From assembly GCA_028280515.1 (NCBI GenBank), contig JANQLP010000118.1:1-64000 (forward strand): a stretch of 64,000 nucleotides of DNA. Reading direction: 5' to 3'. The position numbers were made by a program, and so were the translations under genes. Positions 1 to 10,007 of the stretch are shown here, piece after piece (the stretch's first letter is position 1; each line of letters starts with the position of its first letter). The notes under the pieces were generated by a model, which worked only from the letters and a program-made list of their open reading frames with translations, was not told the origin of the DNA and did not search any database. The stretch is from Hyphomicrobiales bacterium (GTDB lineage: Bacteria > Pseudomonadota > Alphaproteobacteria > Rhizobiales > Methyloligellaceae).

Positions 1-1
1 A

Positions 2-130
2 ATTCTGATTCACTTCATCTTGCTCAGCACGGACCGGTTCAACTGGCTAGAAGGGCCTGCCCCGAAGGCCGCTCAACTGTTCTCGCCTCCGGCCGCCACA
101 GCCACAGTAGGCGAGATCAAACGAGCCTAG
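2..130 (+). CDS. pufA: LH1 antenna alpha subunit, C-terminal part
   Basis: The first 42 in-frame codons before the TAG at 128-130 read as the C-terminal half of a light-harvesting 1 alpha polypeptide: a transmembrane stretch starting I-L-I-H-F-I-L-L-S followed by T-D-R-F-N-W-L-E-G. The histidine in LIHFILL is the bacteriochlorophyll a ligand position of LH1 alpha chains, and the RFNWLEG segment is the typical C-terminal interface. The start codon, and presumably pufB, lie upstream of the window. The gene precedes pufL-pufM-pufC in the usual puf order. The tail after NWLEG is about 25 residues long and rich in Ala and Pro. LH1 alpha packs around the reaction centre in the intracytoplasmic membrane. 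Confidence 0.9.
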   Translation: MLIHFILLSTDRFNWLEGPAPKAAQLFSPPAATATVGEIKRA

Positions 131-143
131 CCCATGCAATCAC

Positions 144-189
144 GGTGGTGGACGGGAACGGAGCAACGCTTTCGTTCTCGCCCACCGCC
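144..189 (+). promoter_or_regulatory. pufA-pufL intercistronic mRNA hairpin
   Basis: Bases 144-163 pair with 170-189 to give a stem of about 20 base pairs with one internal mismatch (152/181) and a few G-U pairs, closed by a small loop. It lies directly after the pufA stop and before pufL. In Rhodobacter, stem-loops at this place block 3'-to-5' exonucleases, so the pufBA message outlives pufLM and LH1 exceeds reaction centre. The same role is inferred here from position and stability. Confidence 0.75.
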
Positions 190-247
190 GAAAAAACTCA
201 AGCCGACGGGTTGAACGTTCGGCGCTTAGAAAGACGAGGTAAGAGCG

Positions 248-1072
248 ATGGCCATGCTCAGCTTTGAACGGAAGTACCGGGTCCGGGGCGGAACACTTCT
301 GGGTGGGGATTTGTTCGACTTCTGGGTCGGGCCGTTCTACGTCGGATTTTTCGGCGTCACGACGATTTTCTTCACGGTCCTCGGCACCGGTCTGATTTTG
401 TGGGGTGCCGCGCTCGGCCCGACATGGAACGTCTGGCAGATCAATATCGCGCCGCCTGATCTCAAATACGGGCTTGGATTCGCACCGTTGCGGGAGGGCG
501 GACTCTGGCAGCTCATAACGATTTGCGCGATGGGCGCATTCGTCTCGTGGGCGCTACGGCAGGCGGAGATCGCCCGCAAGCTCGGCATGGGACTGCACAT
601 TCCATTCGCGTTCAGCGTCGCCGTTTTCGCCTATTTCACGCTGGTTGTGATCCGTCCGGTTTTGCTTGGCGCCTGGGGCCACGGGTTCCCCTACGGCATT
701 TTCAGTCATCTCGACTGGGTCTCCAACGTCGGCTACCAGTACCTGCATTTCCACTACAATCCCGCGCATATGATCGCGATCACCTTCTTCTTCACGACCG
801 TCCTGGCGCTGGCTCTGCACGGAGGTCTGGTGCTTTCCGCCGCCAATCCCGCGCGCGGCGAGACCGTGAAGACACCCGAGCACGAAGATACGTTTTTCCG
901 CGACGCCATCGGCTATTCGATCGGCACACTCGGCATCCACAGGCTCGGCCTGTTTCTCGCCCTGTCCGCAGGATTCTGGAGCGCGGTCTGCATCGTTATC
1001 AGCGGCCCGTTTTGGACCCGAGGCTGGCCCGAATGGTGGGATTGGTGGCTGAAGCTGCCGATCTGGAGCTAG
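248..1072 (+). CDS. pufL: Photosynthetic reaction centre L subunit
   Basis: 274 residues with five membrane helices, full length for the family. It binds the L-side cofactors of the type II reaction centre. Key ligands are in register with Rhodobacter L (Met counted): His154 and His174 for bacteriochlorophylls, His191 and His231 for the non-heme iron, and Glu213, Asp214 and Ser224 of the QB proton path. The residue equivalent to Glu L104, which hydrogen-bonds the active bacteriopheophytin, is Gln105. The C-terminus is short and ends soon after K-L-P-I-W-S. An AAGACGAGG-type purine stretch precedes the ATG. pufM follows after 15 bp. Confidence 0.98.
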   Translation: MAMLSFERKYRVRGGTLLGGDLFDFWVGPFYVGFFGVTTIFFTVLGTGLILWGAALGPTWNVWQINIAPPDLKYGLGFAPLREGGLWQLITICAMGAFVSWALRQAEIARKLGMGLHIPFAFSVAVFAYFTLVVIRPVLLGAWGHGFPYGIFSHLDWVSNVGYQYLHFHYNPAHMIAITFFFTTVLALALHGGLVLSAANPARGETVKTPEHEDTFFRDAIGYSIGTLGIHRLGLFLALSAGFWSAVCIVISGPFWTRGWPEWWDWWLKLPIWS

Positions 1073-1087
1073 AGGGAGTTAGGTTTC

Positions 1088-2068
1088 ATGCCCGAATATC
1101 AGAACATCTTCACACGGGTGCAGATCGAGGGGCCGCCCGAAGAAGGCGTTCCCCTTGGCCGCGGCACCTGGATCCGGCAGGGCAAGCCCTTCTTCTCGTA
1201 TTGGCTGGGCGTTATCGGAAATGCGCAGCTGGGTCCCATCTATCTCGGGTGGACGGGCGTCGCCTCGATCATCTGCGGCATCGTCGCAATCGAAATCATC
1301 GGCCTGAACATGTGGGCCTCGGTCAACTGGGACCCTGTTCAGTTCATCCGTCAGTTGCCCTGGCTTGCGCTTGAACCGCCCGGACCGGAGTACGGCTTGA
1401 AGGTCCTGCCGCCGCTGCGCGAAGGCGGATGGTGGCTCATCGCCGGTTTCTTCCTCACCGCCTCGATCCTGTTGTGGTGGCTGAGGATGTACCGCCGCGC
1501 CCGCGCGCTCGGCATGGGCACGCATGTTGCCTGGGCATTCGCAGCCGCGATCTGGCTGTACCTCGTTCTCGGTTTCATCCGGCCCGTGCTGATGGGCAGC
1601 TGGAGCGAGGCGGTTCCATTCGGCATCTTCCCGCACCTTGACTGGACTGCGGCGTTTTCCATCCGGTACGGAAACCTGTTCTACAACCCGTTCCACTGTC
1701 TCTCGATCGCGTTCCTGTATGGCGCCACGCTGCTGTTCGCGATGCACGGCGCCACGATCCTGGCGGTCAGCCGGTTCGGAGGTGACCGTGAACTCGAGCA
1801 GATCTATGACCGGGGAACAGCATCAGAGCGCGCCGCCCTCTTCTGGCGCTGGACGATGGGCTTCAATGCGACGATGGAATCCATTCATCGCTGGGCGTGG
1901 TGGTTCGCGGTGCTGTGTCCGCTGACAGGCGGCATCGGGATCCTCCTGACAGGCACGGTTGTCGACAATTGGTACCTCTGGGCGGTCGAGCATCATGTTG
2001 CACCGTCGTATCCGGAGGTCTTCCCGCCAGTTAGCGACCCCGCCGCATCTTCTGGAGCAGGACAATGA
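1088..2068 (+). CDS. pufM: Photosynthetic reaction centre M subunit
   Basis: 326 residues, homologous to L with five helices. Conserved ligands are visible: His183 and His203 for bacteriochlorophylls, and His220, Glu235 and His267 for the non-heme iron, the same spacing as in Rhodobacter M. The chain carries a C-terminal extension after H-H-V-A-P-S-Y-P, as in species whose reaction centre binds a cytochrome subunit. That fits pufC, which starts inside the last codons of pufM (ATGA overlap) and so is translationally coupled. Confidence 0.98.
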   Translation: MPEYQNIFTRVQIEGPPEEGVPLGRGTWIRQGKPFFSYWLGVIGNAQLGPIYLGWTGVASIICGIVAIEIIGLNMWASVNWDPVQFIRQLPWLALEPPGPEYGLKVLPPLREGGWWLIAGFFLTASILLWWLRMYRRARALGMGTHVAWAFAAAIWLYLVLGFIRPVLMGSWSEAVPFGIFPHLDWTAAFSIRYGNLFYNPFHCLSIAFLYGATLLFAMHGATILAVSRFGGDRELEQIYDRGTASERAALFWRWTMGFNATMESIHRWAWWFAVLCPLTGGIGILLTGTVVDNWYLWAVEHHVAPSYPEVFPPVSDPAASSGAGQ

Positions 2069-3081
2069 AACTGACCGTTTCACTAAGCGCCGTGGTGATC
2101 GCGCTTCTGGGTATCGCGGTTGCCGCATCTGGTTGGGTTCGCCCCCCACTCGACTCGATCCAGCTCGGCTTCCGCGGCCTCGGCATGGAAGAGATCGTCA
2201 ATCCGCGGGCCGAGGCGAAGCTTGAAGCTGAGAACCAGGCTCCCGAAGCGTTGGACCCGCCCGAACCGGGCGGGCCGTCCGCGGCGTCCGTCTACGAGAA
2301 CCTTCAGGTGCTTGGAGATCTGAGCCAGAACGAGTTCGACAGGCTGATGCTTGCGATCACGGAATGGGTTGCACCCGAGGAGGGCTGTCTCTACTGCCAC
2401 AATGACGAAAACCTGGCAGCCGACGACGTCTACACCAAGGTCGTCGCCAGGAAGATGATCGAGATGACCAGGCACATCAATTCGGACTGGACAAACCATG
2501 TCGGGGAGGTCGGCGTCACGTGCTACACATGCCACCGGGGCAATCCGGTGCCGAAAAACACCTGGACGGAAGATCCGGGCCCGAAACAGGCCAGCGGCAT
2601 GTCCGCAAGCCTTAAAGGCCAGAACATCGCGTCATCGACCGTTGGCGTCACGTCTCTGCCATACGACCCGTTCACTGCATATCTCGCACGGAAAGACGAG
2701 ATCAGGGTGATCGGCAATCAGGCCCTGCCCGGCAAGCCGGGGGCGTCGATACAGCAAACCGAAGCCACCTACGGGCTGATGATCCATATGTCCGACGCGC
2801 TCGGTGTGAACTGCACCCTTTGCCACAATTCACGCTCGTTCTTCTCCTGGGACCAGAGCTCGCCGCAGCGTACGACCGCCTGGTACGGCCTGAACATGGT
2901 GAAGGATCTGAACGCGAAATATCTGGACCCGCTCAAGCCGGTGTTCCCGGCAGAACGCCTCGGTCCGCTTGGCGATGTGAAGAAGACGAACTGTGCGACG
3001 TGCCACAACGGCGTACAGAAGCCGTTGTACGGCGCCAACATGCTCAAGGACTTTCTCGAGTTGAAAGGTGCCAGCAACTAG
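2065..3081 (+). CDS. pufC: Reaction centre tetraheme cytochrome c subunit
   Basis: 338 residues with four CxxCH heme-binding motifs at 108-112, 153-157, 250-254 and 310-314, arranged in two pairs as in PufC of Blastochloris viridis. It donates electrons to the photo-oxidised special pair on the periplasmic face. Candidate axial methionines lie in R-L-M-L-A-I-T-E, in the helix before the second motif, and in Y-G-L-M-I-H-M. The N-terminus is one hydrophobic segment (about 5-22) followed by G-W-V-R-P-P. There is no cysteine at the usual lipidation site, so the protein is probably held by an uncleaved signal anchor. It is the last gene of the puf operon here. Confidence 0.97.
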   Translation: MKLTVSLSAVVIALLGIAVAASGWVRPPLDSIQLGFRGLGMEEIVNPRAEAKLEAENQAPEALDPPEPGGPSAASVYENLQVLGDLSQNEFDRLMLAITEWVAPEEGCLYCHNDENLAADDVYTKVVARKMIEMTRHINSDWTNHVGEVGVTCYTCHRGNPVPKNTWTEDPGPKQASGMSASLKGQNIASSTVGVTSLPYDPFTAYLARKDEIRVIGNQALPGKPGASIQQTEATYGLMIHMSDALGVNCTLCHNSRSFFSWDQSSPQRTTAWYGLNMVKDLNAKYLDPLKPVFPAERLGPLGDVKKTNCATCHNGVQKPLYGANMLKDFLELKGASN

Positions 3082-3204
3082 CATCGCATCAGCGCCGCCG
3101 GACGGAAGCACTTAACCACGCTGCGGGCCTGCGTCTTGTGCCGTGACCGGCCCATTGCGATAAAGTTGTGCAGCCATGACACGAACAAGAACCCATAGGA
3201 CGCA

Positions 3205-3876
3205 ATGAAGGACACTCAGGCGTTATCGATCAGACCGATGGAGTTTGCGGACCTGCTGCAGGACCGAACCTCGGAACTCCACCGTAAAGCCGAACGGACG
3301 GGCGCGATTGCGCACATATTGCGCGGCAAGGCCGGCATCGAGACCTACGGCTTGTACCTGCGCAACCTGTTGCCCGCATACGAGCAGCTCGAGGTCAGTC
3401 TGACGCAACGCGCGAACGAAATCCCCTTCAAAGGGATTGCCGTGCCGGCATTGCGTCGAAGCATGTCGATAGCTGCCGACCTTCGCGAGATGTACGGCGT
3501 CAGTTGGCGCGATCGTCTGCCGGTACTCCCGGCCTCCGCAACCTACGCGTCGCGTATTGCCGACGCGGCGGTTGGGGACGGCTCGCGTCTCCTGGCACAC
3601 GCCTATGTGCGCTACCTTGGCGATCTCAACGGTGGCCAGATCCTGAAACGTGTTCTGGCAAAGTCCCTAGGGTTGTCGTCGGCAGCGCTGACTTTCTACG
3701 ACTTCGACGACATCGTGGAACTGGAGAGCTTCAGGACCTCCTATCGTTCCGCAATCGGCGGAGCGGCGCTGGCCTTCGATGAGCAGGACCGCATCCTGGA
3801 GGAAGCGTGCACCGCGTTCCGGCACAACATCGAGCTTTCGGTTGAGGTCCAGGAGTTCGCCGAAGCAACGGCCTAG
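3205..3876 (+). CDS. bphO: Biliverdin-forming heme oxygenase (phytochrome-associated)
   Basis: 223-residue heme oxygenase of the bacterial HmuO/BphO family. The proximal heme ligand is the His in S-E-L-H-R-K-A-E (His26). The distal-helix glycine motif reads Y-L-G-D-L-N-G-G-Q. It opens heme to biliverdin IX-alpha, the chromophore of bacteriophytochromes. It converges with bphP, whose stop is 36 bp away, so the linkage points to chromophore supply rather than iron scavenging. A modest AGGA precedes the ATG. No PpsR-type operator was seen in the 123 bp between pufC and this gene, so it may be read through from puf or have its own promoter. Confidence 0.88.
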   Translation: MKDTQALSIRPMEFADLLQDRTSELHRKAERTGAIAHILRGKAGIETYGLYLRNLLPAYEQLEVSLTQRANEIPFKGIAVPALRRSMSIAADLREMYGVSWRDRLPVLPASATYASRIADAAVGDGSRLLAHAYVRYLGDLNGGQILKRVLAKSLGLSSAALTFYDFDDIVELESFRTSYRSAIGGAALAFDEQDRILEEACTAFRHNIELSVEVQEFAEATA

Positions 3877-3912
3877 TCCACCGATACGGGCATGATCATG
3901 CTTGGCGATCAC

Positions 3913-6180
3913 TCAGCGTCTGGCCGGCGGATGGGGCCGGCCCAACTCTCCGTTGCCCTTTCGCCCACGCCTCGGCTCCTGCGCCGCACCGCTCGAATAG
4001 CGGAACAGATGGTCCAGGAGGTCCGTGGTGCGATGAACGGAGAACTGGACACACTCCAGCATGTTGCGCATGCGTGCCGGGTCTGCCGTGTCGCCGATCT
4101 CCAAAGTCGCCAGCTCCGCGTTCTCGATGATTGAGCCGATCAGATTCTGATAGGGAAAACCGCCGGGCGCGTTCAGCCTCCGGTTCAGCATGCTGCCGCG
4201 CGCGGCCGTCTCCTCGATACATTCCCTGCGCGTTTCATCAGCCAGCTTCTGCTCGGTCAGATCGGTAAACAGAAGCACGAATCCGAGTACGCGCTCGGGC
4301 GACGAAAAGACCGGGTCGGCCCGCAGGTACAGAGGCGTGCTCTCCTTGCCCCTGTTTTTGAGGGATACCTCGCCGCGCCAGATGCGGCGCTGAGAAAGAA
4401 GGCTGTCAATCGTCCGGCGCAAACCGGCCGGGTCGGTGAAGAAACCTGGAAGATCCTCCACGCGTTGCAGGTGCGTGTGCGCGTCGGGGAGAAGCTGCTC
4501 GAACGACTCGTTCGTCCGGAGAATCCGACCGTTGACGTCGGCGATAATGACCGGCTGCTCGGACTCGCGCAGCTGCTTCGACACATCTTCAAGCTGATCC
4601 TGTGCGATGAGCAGTTGGACGGACCGGAACTGGGCGACGACATCCCTGAGCGTCTCACCGATGATGCGTGCCGCTGCCATATCCGCCGCGGTCCATGGAT
4701 CACACGTCCCCTCCACGTCCTCGTGCCACTTGGCAAACGATCTTCTTGGCGAGAGGTCCGCAGGGTCATCGCCGATGACCATGGGCTTGTGGGGGTCGCC
4801 GCCCCACGTCACATGCTTGATTCGCTCAGGACGGAACCAGACGATGTACTCGCCCGGCGTTGTCGAAAGCGGCGCTGCGAGGACGCCACTTGCAACATCG
4901 ACGATACCCTCAAACTGGGGTGCCTCCCGGATGAGCGACGATGTCGAGATGGCGCGTGCGCGCGGTCTGGTGTCCAGCCATCTTCCGACCTCGCGGAGTT
5001 GCCTGGTGCCAGGCACGTCGCCGGTCGTGATGACCTTTCCGTCGTAGAGGAGCGCCGCGCCGGTCGCGGCCATCGGCTGTAGGAGGGCCTCCGGATTGTC
5101 GAACAACGCACCGCGCCAGTCACCCTCGCGCACGACGGCCTGAACGAGCCGCTGCTCGATGCGCCGGACCGACAGCTCGGCCTGCGCCTGTTGAAAGCTC
5201 TGCAGGGCCGCGATCCGCGTCGCGATGACCTCGCACAGCAGATCGCATACCGCGCGCACCTGATAGTGAAGGAACCGCGGCTTGTAGTGGTGACACGCGA
5301 GCAGGCCCCATAGTTTACCGCCCACAACGAGGGACGCGACGAGCGTCGCCGCAACGCCCATGTTCTTAAGATACTGAACGTGTATCGGTGAGTGGCTGCG
5401 CAAGCAGGCCATGGACATGTCGAGGTCGTGGCCGGTGAGCGGCGAAAGCCTCGGCTGCAAATGAACGGGCTCATAGCCGACATCGACGAGAACACGCACA
5501 CGGTTTCGGATATAGAGTTCCCGTGCGATCTGCGGAATGTCGGTTGCGGGATACCGGTTTCCGAGAAACGGCTCGAGGTCCGGTTCCTTCTCCTCCGAAA
5601 AGACCTCTCCATGGCCCTCGTCATCAAACCGGTACACCATCACTCGGTCATATCCGGTGAACGGTTTGAAGAATTGCGCGGCGGCGTCACAGAGGCTTTC
5701 GATCGAAGACGCCTTCAGGAACGTGCGAATTGCGCTCTCGATCTCCTCATGCACGTCGAGAGCCGGGCCGGCGCGTTCGAACTCCAGAACGATACCGCCG
5801 TCATCGGGGCGATGCATGAAGCAGTCGAACTCTTCATTGTTGCGGTCGATCCGGCATCGCGAAACAGCCAGCATATCGCGGGGCTGCTCGTCATCGCCCG
5901 CGCTCACGCGCGCGGCCAATCCGCCTGACAGTTCGGAAAGGGATTTTCCGAGCACGTCGTAGCCCAAACCGAGAAAGTCGCCGGCATTGGCGCTGGCCTG
6001 AATGACAAGGTGATCCGGATCGGACACGACCAACAGCGCCCCATGCGGTTGTATCGAGCCGGCGAGGTGAATCTGCTCCCGCTCGCAGTTCGACAGATCG
6101 GCCTGCCCGAACGCCGGCATATGGACCGAACCTGAAACCACGGCACACTTCCCAGAAAATTGTCCCTCATCGTCCACCAT
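3913..6180 (-). CDS. bphP: Bacteriophytochrome without histidine-kinase domain
   Basis: 755 residues: PAS, GAF, PHY, then a PAS/PAC domain and a short helical tail. The ATG at 6180 was chosen because an open frame further upstream runs into ppsR1. Cys32 in D-L-S-N-C-E-R-E-Q-I-H is the biliverdin-linking position, followed by I-Q-P-H-G. The GAF domain has Y-P-A-T-D-I-P and the PHY tongue has P-R-R-S-F. After the second PAS, the HisKA-like helices lack a clear phospho-acceptor motif and there is no HATPase domain. This is the architecture of Rhodopseudomonas BphP1 and Bradyrhizobium BphP, which antagonise PpsR by direct contact. It lies 80 bp downstream of ppsR1 on the same strand, which suggests co-transcription. 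Confidence 0.93.
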   Translation of the reverse strand: MVDDEGQFSGKCAVVSGSVHMPAFGQADLSNCEREQIHLAGSIQPHGALLVVSDPDHLVIQASANAGDFLGLGYDVLGKSLSELSGGLAARVSAGDDEQPRDMLAVSRCRIDRNNEEFDCFMHRPDDGGIVLEFERAGPALDVHEEIESAIRTFLKASSIESLCDAAAQFFKPFTGYDRVMVYRFDDEGHGEVFSEEKEPDLEPFLGNRYPATDIPQIARELYIRNRVRVLVDVGYEPVHLQPRLSPLTGHDLDMSMACLRSHSPIHVQYLKNMGVAATLVASLVVGGKLWGLLACHHYKPRFLHYQVRAVCDLLCEVIATRIAALQSFQQAQAELSVRRIEQRLVQAVVREGDWRGALFDNPEALLQPMAATGAALLYDGKVITTGDVPGTRQLREVGRWLDTRPRARAISTSSLIREAPQFEGIVDVASGVLAAPLSTTPGEYIVWFRPERIKHVTWGGDPHKPMVIGDDPADLSPRRSFAKWHEDVEGTCDPWTAADMAAARIIGETLRDVVAQFRSVQLLIAQDQLEDVSKQLRESEQPVIIADVNGRILRTNESFEQLLPDAHTHLQRVEDLPGFFTDPAGLRRTIDSLLSQRRIWRGEVSLKNRGKESTPLYLRADPVFSSPERVLGFVLLFTDLTEQKLADETRRECIEETAARGSMLNRRLNAPGGFPYQNLIGSIIENAELATLEIGDTADPARMRNMLECVQFSVHRTTDLLDHLFRYSSGAAQEPRRGRKGNGELGRPHPPARR

Positions 6181-6260
6181 TCGGTGGCCGTGTGGTAACA
6201 GGCTATACCGATTGTGCGATTTCTCCGAATCGAACGAGGCGCTCGATGAGAGCCTCTCGG

Positions 6261-7589
6261 CTAAGCGCGGTCGAGATCGTACTTGTTGAGCTTGGCGTGA
6301 AGGCTCTGCCGGCTGAGCTTCAGGAGGTTTGCAGCTGCCGTCCGGTTGCCGCGCGTCTGCTTCAGTGCGGTCCGAATGCACTCCTGTTCCACGGCCTCGA
6401 CGGTCTCGGAGACGATTTCCTTGAACGATAGTTTGCCCAAGCCGTCCATGATCGACGACAGATAACTGCTGCGTTCGCTTACCGCGCCGCGGTTTGCTCC
6501 ATTCGCGCGGGAATCCCTGATTAGGACACCGAATACGGGCGGAGAGTCGTCGGCGCCGCCGCAAGCCGTGACCTCGACATCGAACGTGGCATCGAGCTGA
6601 TTGCGCAGGGTGGTGTGGAACGAACGCACATAGTCGTGTTCCTGGACTTGCGCGAGAAGGACCGAGACATCCGCGCCCGGCCGTTCAAGCCATTGTCCCA
6701 GATCGCTGCCTCTGACCACGACCTCGTTGGCGACCTGAACGAGCTCCAGAAACGCCTTGTTCGCCCTCAGCACGGTTCCTGAAACATCAACGACCGCGAA
6801 TGCGTCGGGCAAGCGCTCGACAATATCGTTTACGACCTGATCGGAGCTGCCGCTCAACGACTGGCGTCCACCGCCCGTCGCGGTGAGTTGCAGCAGGAAC
6901 ACATGACCATGTTCCGAGGTCATCATTGAAGCGCGAACCAGCCACGGCACACGGTTGCGGCCGATTCGAACCTGAATGGCCGGGGCTTTTCCGGTTTCGC
7001 GCACGCGCCCCAGCATGGCCGAGAAATCGTCTCTGTCCGGAACCGAGACTTCCTGCAGGAAATCCCGTCCGGCGGACGCGATGCCAAGCGAGCGGATGGC
7101 CGACGGGTTCGCCTCGACAATGTGCAGATCCGACGCATTGATCATGATGACCGCATCGAGTGAGGCATCGAACAGGAGGCGGTAGCGTGTCTCGATATCG
7201 CGGAGTTTCCAGTAATCCCGCTCCATCACCTTCTGTGCGGATATCAGCCGGGATTGCAGTTCCGTCACAATCTCGAGGTTCTTGCCGATGGCAAGGAGAC
7301 CGTCGTTGAGACGCACGGTCGTGTATTCGATCGGCACCTCGATGCCGCTCGGGAAACGTTGCGAAAACTGCTGGAACGCGGAGAGCCCGTGCTCGTTTGC
7401 AAGCGCGATATTCGCTTCGACGCGCTCAGCATCATTGAAGACAACGGTCTCGGCCCACCGCCGCCCGAGCCACGCGTCAACGTCCTCGCGCGAAATCTCG
7501 CCATTGACTTCCGCCACGCGAATGACGCCATCGGCATCCATATTGATGCTTACGTCTGGCTGCGTAATGCCGATATTTGTCATAGTCAT
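6261..7589 (-). CDS. ppsR: Photosynthesis repressor/regulator PpsR (copy 1, phytochrome-linked)
   Basis: 442 residues: an N-terminal PAS-like region, a long Q-linker helix, two more PAS domains, and a Fis-type helix-turn-helix at the C-terminus ending G-N-R-T-A-A-A-N-L-L-K-L-S-R-Q-S-L. It binds TGT-N12-ACA operators in PGC promoters. The ATG at 7589 has AAGG 8 bp upstream. A cysteine (V-E-Q-E-C-I-R-T) sits at the edge of the DNA-binding domain, the redox-sensitive position in PpsR/CrtJ; a second lies in V-T-A-C-G. Upstream neighbour of bphP, the pair known to interact in Rhodopseudomonas and Bradyrhizobium. Whether this copy represses or activates cannot be read from the sequence; Bradyrhizobium PpsR1 is an activator. 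Confidence 0.92.
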   Translation of the reverse strand: MTMTNIGITQPDVSINMDADGVIRVAEVNGEISREDVDAWLGRRWAETVVFNDAERVEANIALANEHGLSAFQQFSQRFPSGIEVPIEYTTVRLNDGLLAIGKNLEIVTELQSRLISAQKVMERDYWKLRDIETRYRLLFDASLDAVIMINASDLHIVEANPSAIRSLGIASAGRDFLQEVSVPDRDDFSAMLGRVRETGKAPAIQVRIGRNRVPWLVRASMMTSEHGHVFLLQLTATGGGRQSLSGSSDQVVNDIVERLPDAFAVVDVSGTVLRANKAFLELVQVANEVVVRGSDLGQWLERPGADVSVLLAQVQEHDYVRSFHTTLRNQLDATFDVEVTACGGADDSPPVFGVLIRDSRANGANRGAVSERSSYLSSIMDGLGKLSFKEIVSETVEAVEQECIRTALKQTRGNRTAAANLLKLSRQSLHAKLNKYDLDRA

Positions 7590-7933
7590 ATCGCAGACCT
7601 TGCGTATGAAACCGAACCGTTTGGTCCGACGGCTAAAATGCCGACGAAAGCAAGCACGGCGCGACCCACACACGCTGCTTTTTTTGGCAATCTTCTTGTT
7701 CTGCGCGGTGAGTCCAGCTCACCTCTAAACACGAGAATACAATCTTCTATTTCATAAACTTAAGGACCGCCTTGAGCGCGATCAACTGCGTGGTCAGAAA
7801 TACAGCACAAAAATCCTTCTGTCTTGCCTCTGGCGTGCGGCACAATGCCCGGTTTTTTACCGCTCCGCCAGCTACATTTCACTCATTCGCCTCCGGTGCG
7901 TGGGACCGCCCCCGCGCACCGGCATCGTTCGGC
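7590..7933. other. Intergenic region between hemA end and ppsR1 start
   Basis: 344 bp without a supportable gene. It should hold the ppsR1-bphP promoter (minus strand) and the end of the hemA transcript. An 8-bp inverted repeat at 7893-7900/7915-7922 lies just after the hemA stop but has no T tract, so it is at best a weak terminator. I found no TGT-N12-ACA operator here. Confidence 0.6.
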
Positions 7934-9145
7934 TCATGCAGCCTGTTTCAGTCCCAGATCGTGCCAGATTTCACCGAGCGCGCTCGTGAGCGCGTCAATC
8001 TGTTCGTCCGTGTGCAACGGTGACGGCGTCAGTCGCAGTCTCTCCGTTCCACGGGGCACCGTGGGATAGTTTATCGGCTGCACATAGATGTCGTAGCGGT
8101 CCATGAGCAGGTCCGTCACGTTCCTGCAAAGCGTCGGATCACCGACAAGAACAGGCACGATGTGGCTTGGCGACTGCATCACCGGAAGTCCCGCGGCCAT
8201 CAGTCTGCGCTTCAATGTCGCGGCCCGCTCCTGGTGCCGTGCGCGTTCGACCTCACTGTTCCGCAGATGGCGGACACTGGCGAGCGCGCCCGCGGCAAGC
8301 GCCGGCGAAAGCGCGGTCGTGAAAATGAATGCCGAAGAGTAGCTGCGGATAAAATCAACCACGCTCGACGACGCGGCAACATACCCGCCCATCACGCCGA
8401 ATGCCTTGGCCAGCGTCCCTTCTATGACCGTCAGTCTGTGCGCCACGCCATCGCGTTGCGATACGCCGCCACCGTTAGCGCCGTACAATCCCACAGCATG
8501 CACTTCATCGAGATATGTCATCGCATTGTGCGCGTCGGCGACATCGCAGAGCTCCGCAATCGGCGCGATATCTCCGTCCATGGAGTAGACCGACTCAAAG
8601 GCGACAAGCTTGGCCTGGTTCTTCGGATACTGGGAGAGCTGCCGGTCCAGGTCATGCGGATCATTGTGCTTGAAGATCTTTTTCTCCGTCCGGCTTGAGC
8701 GGATGCCATCGATCATGGATGCGTGATTGAGTTCGTCGGAAAAGATGACGCAATCCGGCAACAGCGACCCGAGTGTGTGCAGCGCCGCAAGGTTCGACAC
8801 GAAGCCCGATGTGAACAGCAAGGCGGACTCCTTGCCATGAAGCTCAGCAAGCTCCTTTTCGAGCAGGACGTGATAGTGGTTCGTGCCGGAGATGTTCCGT
8901 GTCCCGCCCGCGCCGGCGCCGCATTTGTCGATCGCCTCGTGAATTGCATCCAGGACGACGCGGTTCTGACCCATGCCCAGATAGTCGTTGGAGCACCAGA
9001 CAACGATATCGCGCGTCTCTCCATCCCGATGGACGGTTGCAACCGGGAAATTGCCGGACTGGCGCTCGAGATCAGCAAAGATCCGGTACCGGCCCTCTTC
9101 GTGCAGGTTGCGGATTTTGTTCCGGAAGAATTCCTCGTAATTCAT
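7934..9145 (-). CDS. hemA: 5-aminolevulinate synthase
   Basis: 403-residue PLP enzyme of the alpha-oxoamine synthase family that condenses glycine and succinyl-CoA to 5-aminolevulinate, the first tetrapyrrole precursor (Shemin route). The start M-N-Y-E-E-F-F matches the family and has GGAGG 5 bp upstream. Visible motifs are C-S-N-D-Y-L-G-M-G near the N-terminus, the F-S-D-E-L-N-H-A-S segment, the cofactor aspartate in [12 protein letters not shown], and the Schiff-base lysine in E-G-T-L-A-K-A-F-G. It lies 16 bp after puhE at the end of the bchF-to-hemA gene series, so precursor supply is tied to photosystem synthesis. Other hemA copies may exist outside the window. Confidence 0.96.
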   Translation of the reverse strand: MNYEEFFRNKIRNLHEEGRYRIFADLERQSGNFPVATVHRDGETRDIVVWCSNDYLGMGQNRVVLDAIHEAIDKCGAGAGGTRNISGTNHYHVLLEKELAELHGKESALLFTSGFVSNLAALHTLGSLLPDCVIFSDELNHASMIDGIRSSRTEKKIFKHNDPHDLDRQLSQYPKNQAKLVAFESVYSMDGDIAPIAELCDVADAHNAMTYLDEVHAVGLYGANGGGVSQRDGVAHRLTVIEGTLAKAFGVMGGYVAASSSVVDFIRSYSSAFIFTTALSPALAAGALASVRHLRNSEVERARHQERAATLKRRLMAAGLPVMQSPSHIVPVLVGDPTLCRNVTDLLMDRYDIYVQPINYPTVPRGTERLRLTPSPLHTDEQIDALTSALGEIWHDLGLKQAA

Positions 9146-9161
9146 CATCGCCTCCGATCCG

Positions 9162-9986
9162 TTAGGTAGCCCGTGTTGTAGGAAATCGCCCGCCATCCTT
9201 GGCTGAGGGCATGAAGGGCCGTCGCCCGACGCTCTCGCGCAGTCCCCAGGACCACATGCGAGAGACGTTCAACGGCAAAACCAGAAACCAGTGCTCGACA
9301 ATCGCGAGCACCATCAAAGTCGCGAGCAACGTGAACCCCGCGACATCTGCGTTCGTTGCGCCGGGTTCCGCGGCATGCTGGACAAGGAGAAAGGCGACGA
9401 TGGTCGACGCCGTGATGCTCACCGGGAACAGCATGTTCATCGGCTTGCGTGTGAACACGCTCTTCAGATAGGCCAGATTGTCCGGAAGGAAGTCCTCCAT
9501 CAGGTTCGGCACGCCGAGGAACAGGTTCAGCTTGGCGCTCAGGCGCATGATCCAGAGGATCAGGAACGTGGCCAGACCGACCTTGTTCGGACCGCTCCAC
9601 GTCAGCGCGAAGATGAGCCCCGCCGTCACTGCGATCGCGAGCTCATGGTACAGGATTGTCGCGATCGCGTGCGCTGTGCGCCGCCAGCCGGTGCGCTCGG
9701 GCGGGCACGGGTCCGTTCGCGGCCCGGTGATAAATCCGGTCAGGAACGCAATTTCGTGCCACGCCCAGACAAGCAGGGCGTAGGTGAACGCAAGATACAC
9801 ATCGACGGTGGTGGCATGGGCGCTGCTCAACGCCAGACCATGGAAGGACAACAGGAGCACGATGCTTGATGCGCACATCGTCCAGCGGAAGGTACGGCGC
9901 GGAAGCCGATTCAGGTAAAGAATGGCTCCGGTGCTGAACCACCACAAAAAGACGGTGAACGCGACAGCAATGACGACGCCAATCAT
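9162..9986 (-). CDS. puhE: Photosynthetic complex assembly protein PuhE
   Basis: 274 residues, the same length as Rhodobacter capsulatus ORF274 (PuhE). It is an integral membrane protein with about seven hydrophobic segments, starting with a helix at residues 1-20. Conserved features include the hydrophilic stretch [11 protein letters not shown] and the long helix with [14 protein letters not shown]. PuhE affects reaction-centre assembly and bacteriochlorophyll level in Rhodobacter; its biochemical action is unknown. It lies 21 bp after acsF and 16 bp before hemA. Confidence 0.9.
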   Translation of the reverse strand: MIGVVIAVAFTVFLWWFSTGAILYLNRLPRRTFRWTMCASSIVLLLSFHGLALSSAHATTVDVYLAFTYALLVWAWHEIAFLTGFITGPRTDPCPPERTGWRRTAHAIATILYHELAIAVTAGLIFALTWSGPNKVGLATFLILWIMRLSAKLNLFLGVPNLMEDFLPDNLAYLKSVFTRKPMNMLFPVSITASTIVAFLLVQHAAEPGATNADVAGFTLLATLMVLAIVEHWFLVLPLNVSRMWSWGLRESVGRRPFMPSAKDGGRFPTTRAT

Positions 9987-10007
9987 GGCGTTGGGTTCCT
10001 TCCAGGT

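Noticed and set aside
3120..3204. PpsR operator before the heme oxygenase
   Set aside because: A TGT and an ACA occur but are 9, not 12, bases apart.
6181..6564. Upstream extension of the bacteriophytochrome frame by about 128 codons
   Set aside because: It runs through the ppsR1 C-terminal codons and encodes basic, unconserved sequence; the ATG at 6180 gives the normal distance to the chromophore cysteine.
7893..7922. Rho-independent terminator after hemA
   Set aside because: An 8-bp stem exists but the loop is 14 bases and no T run follows on the minus strand.
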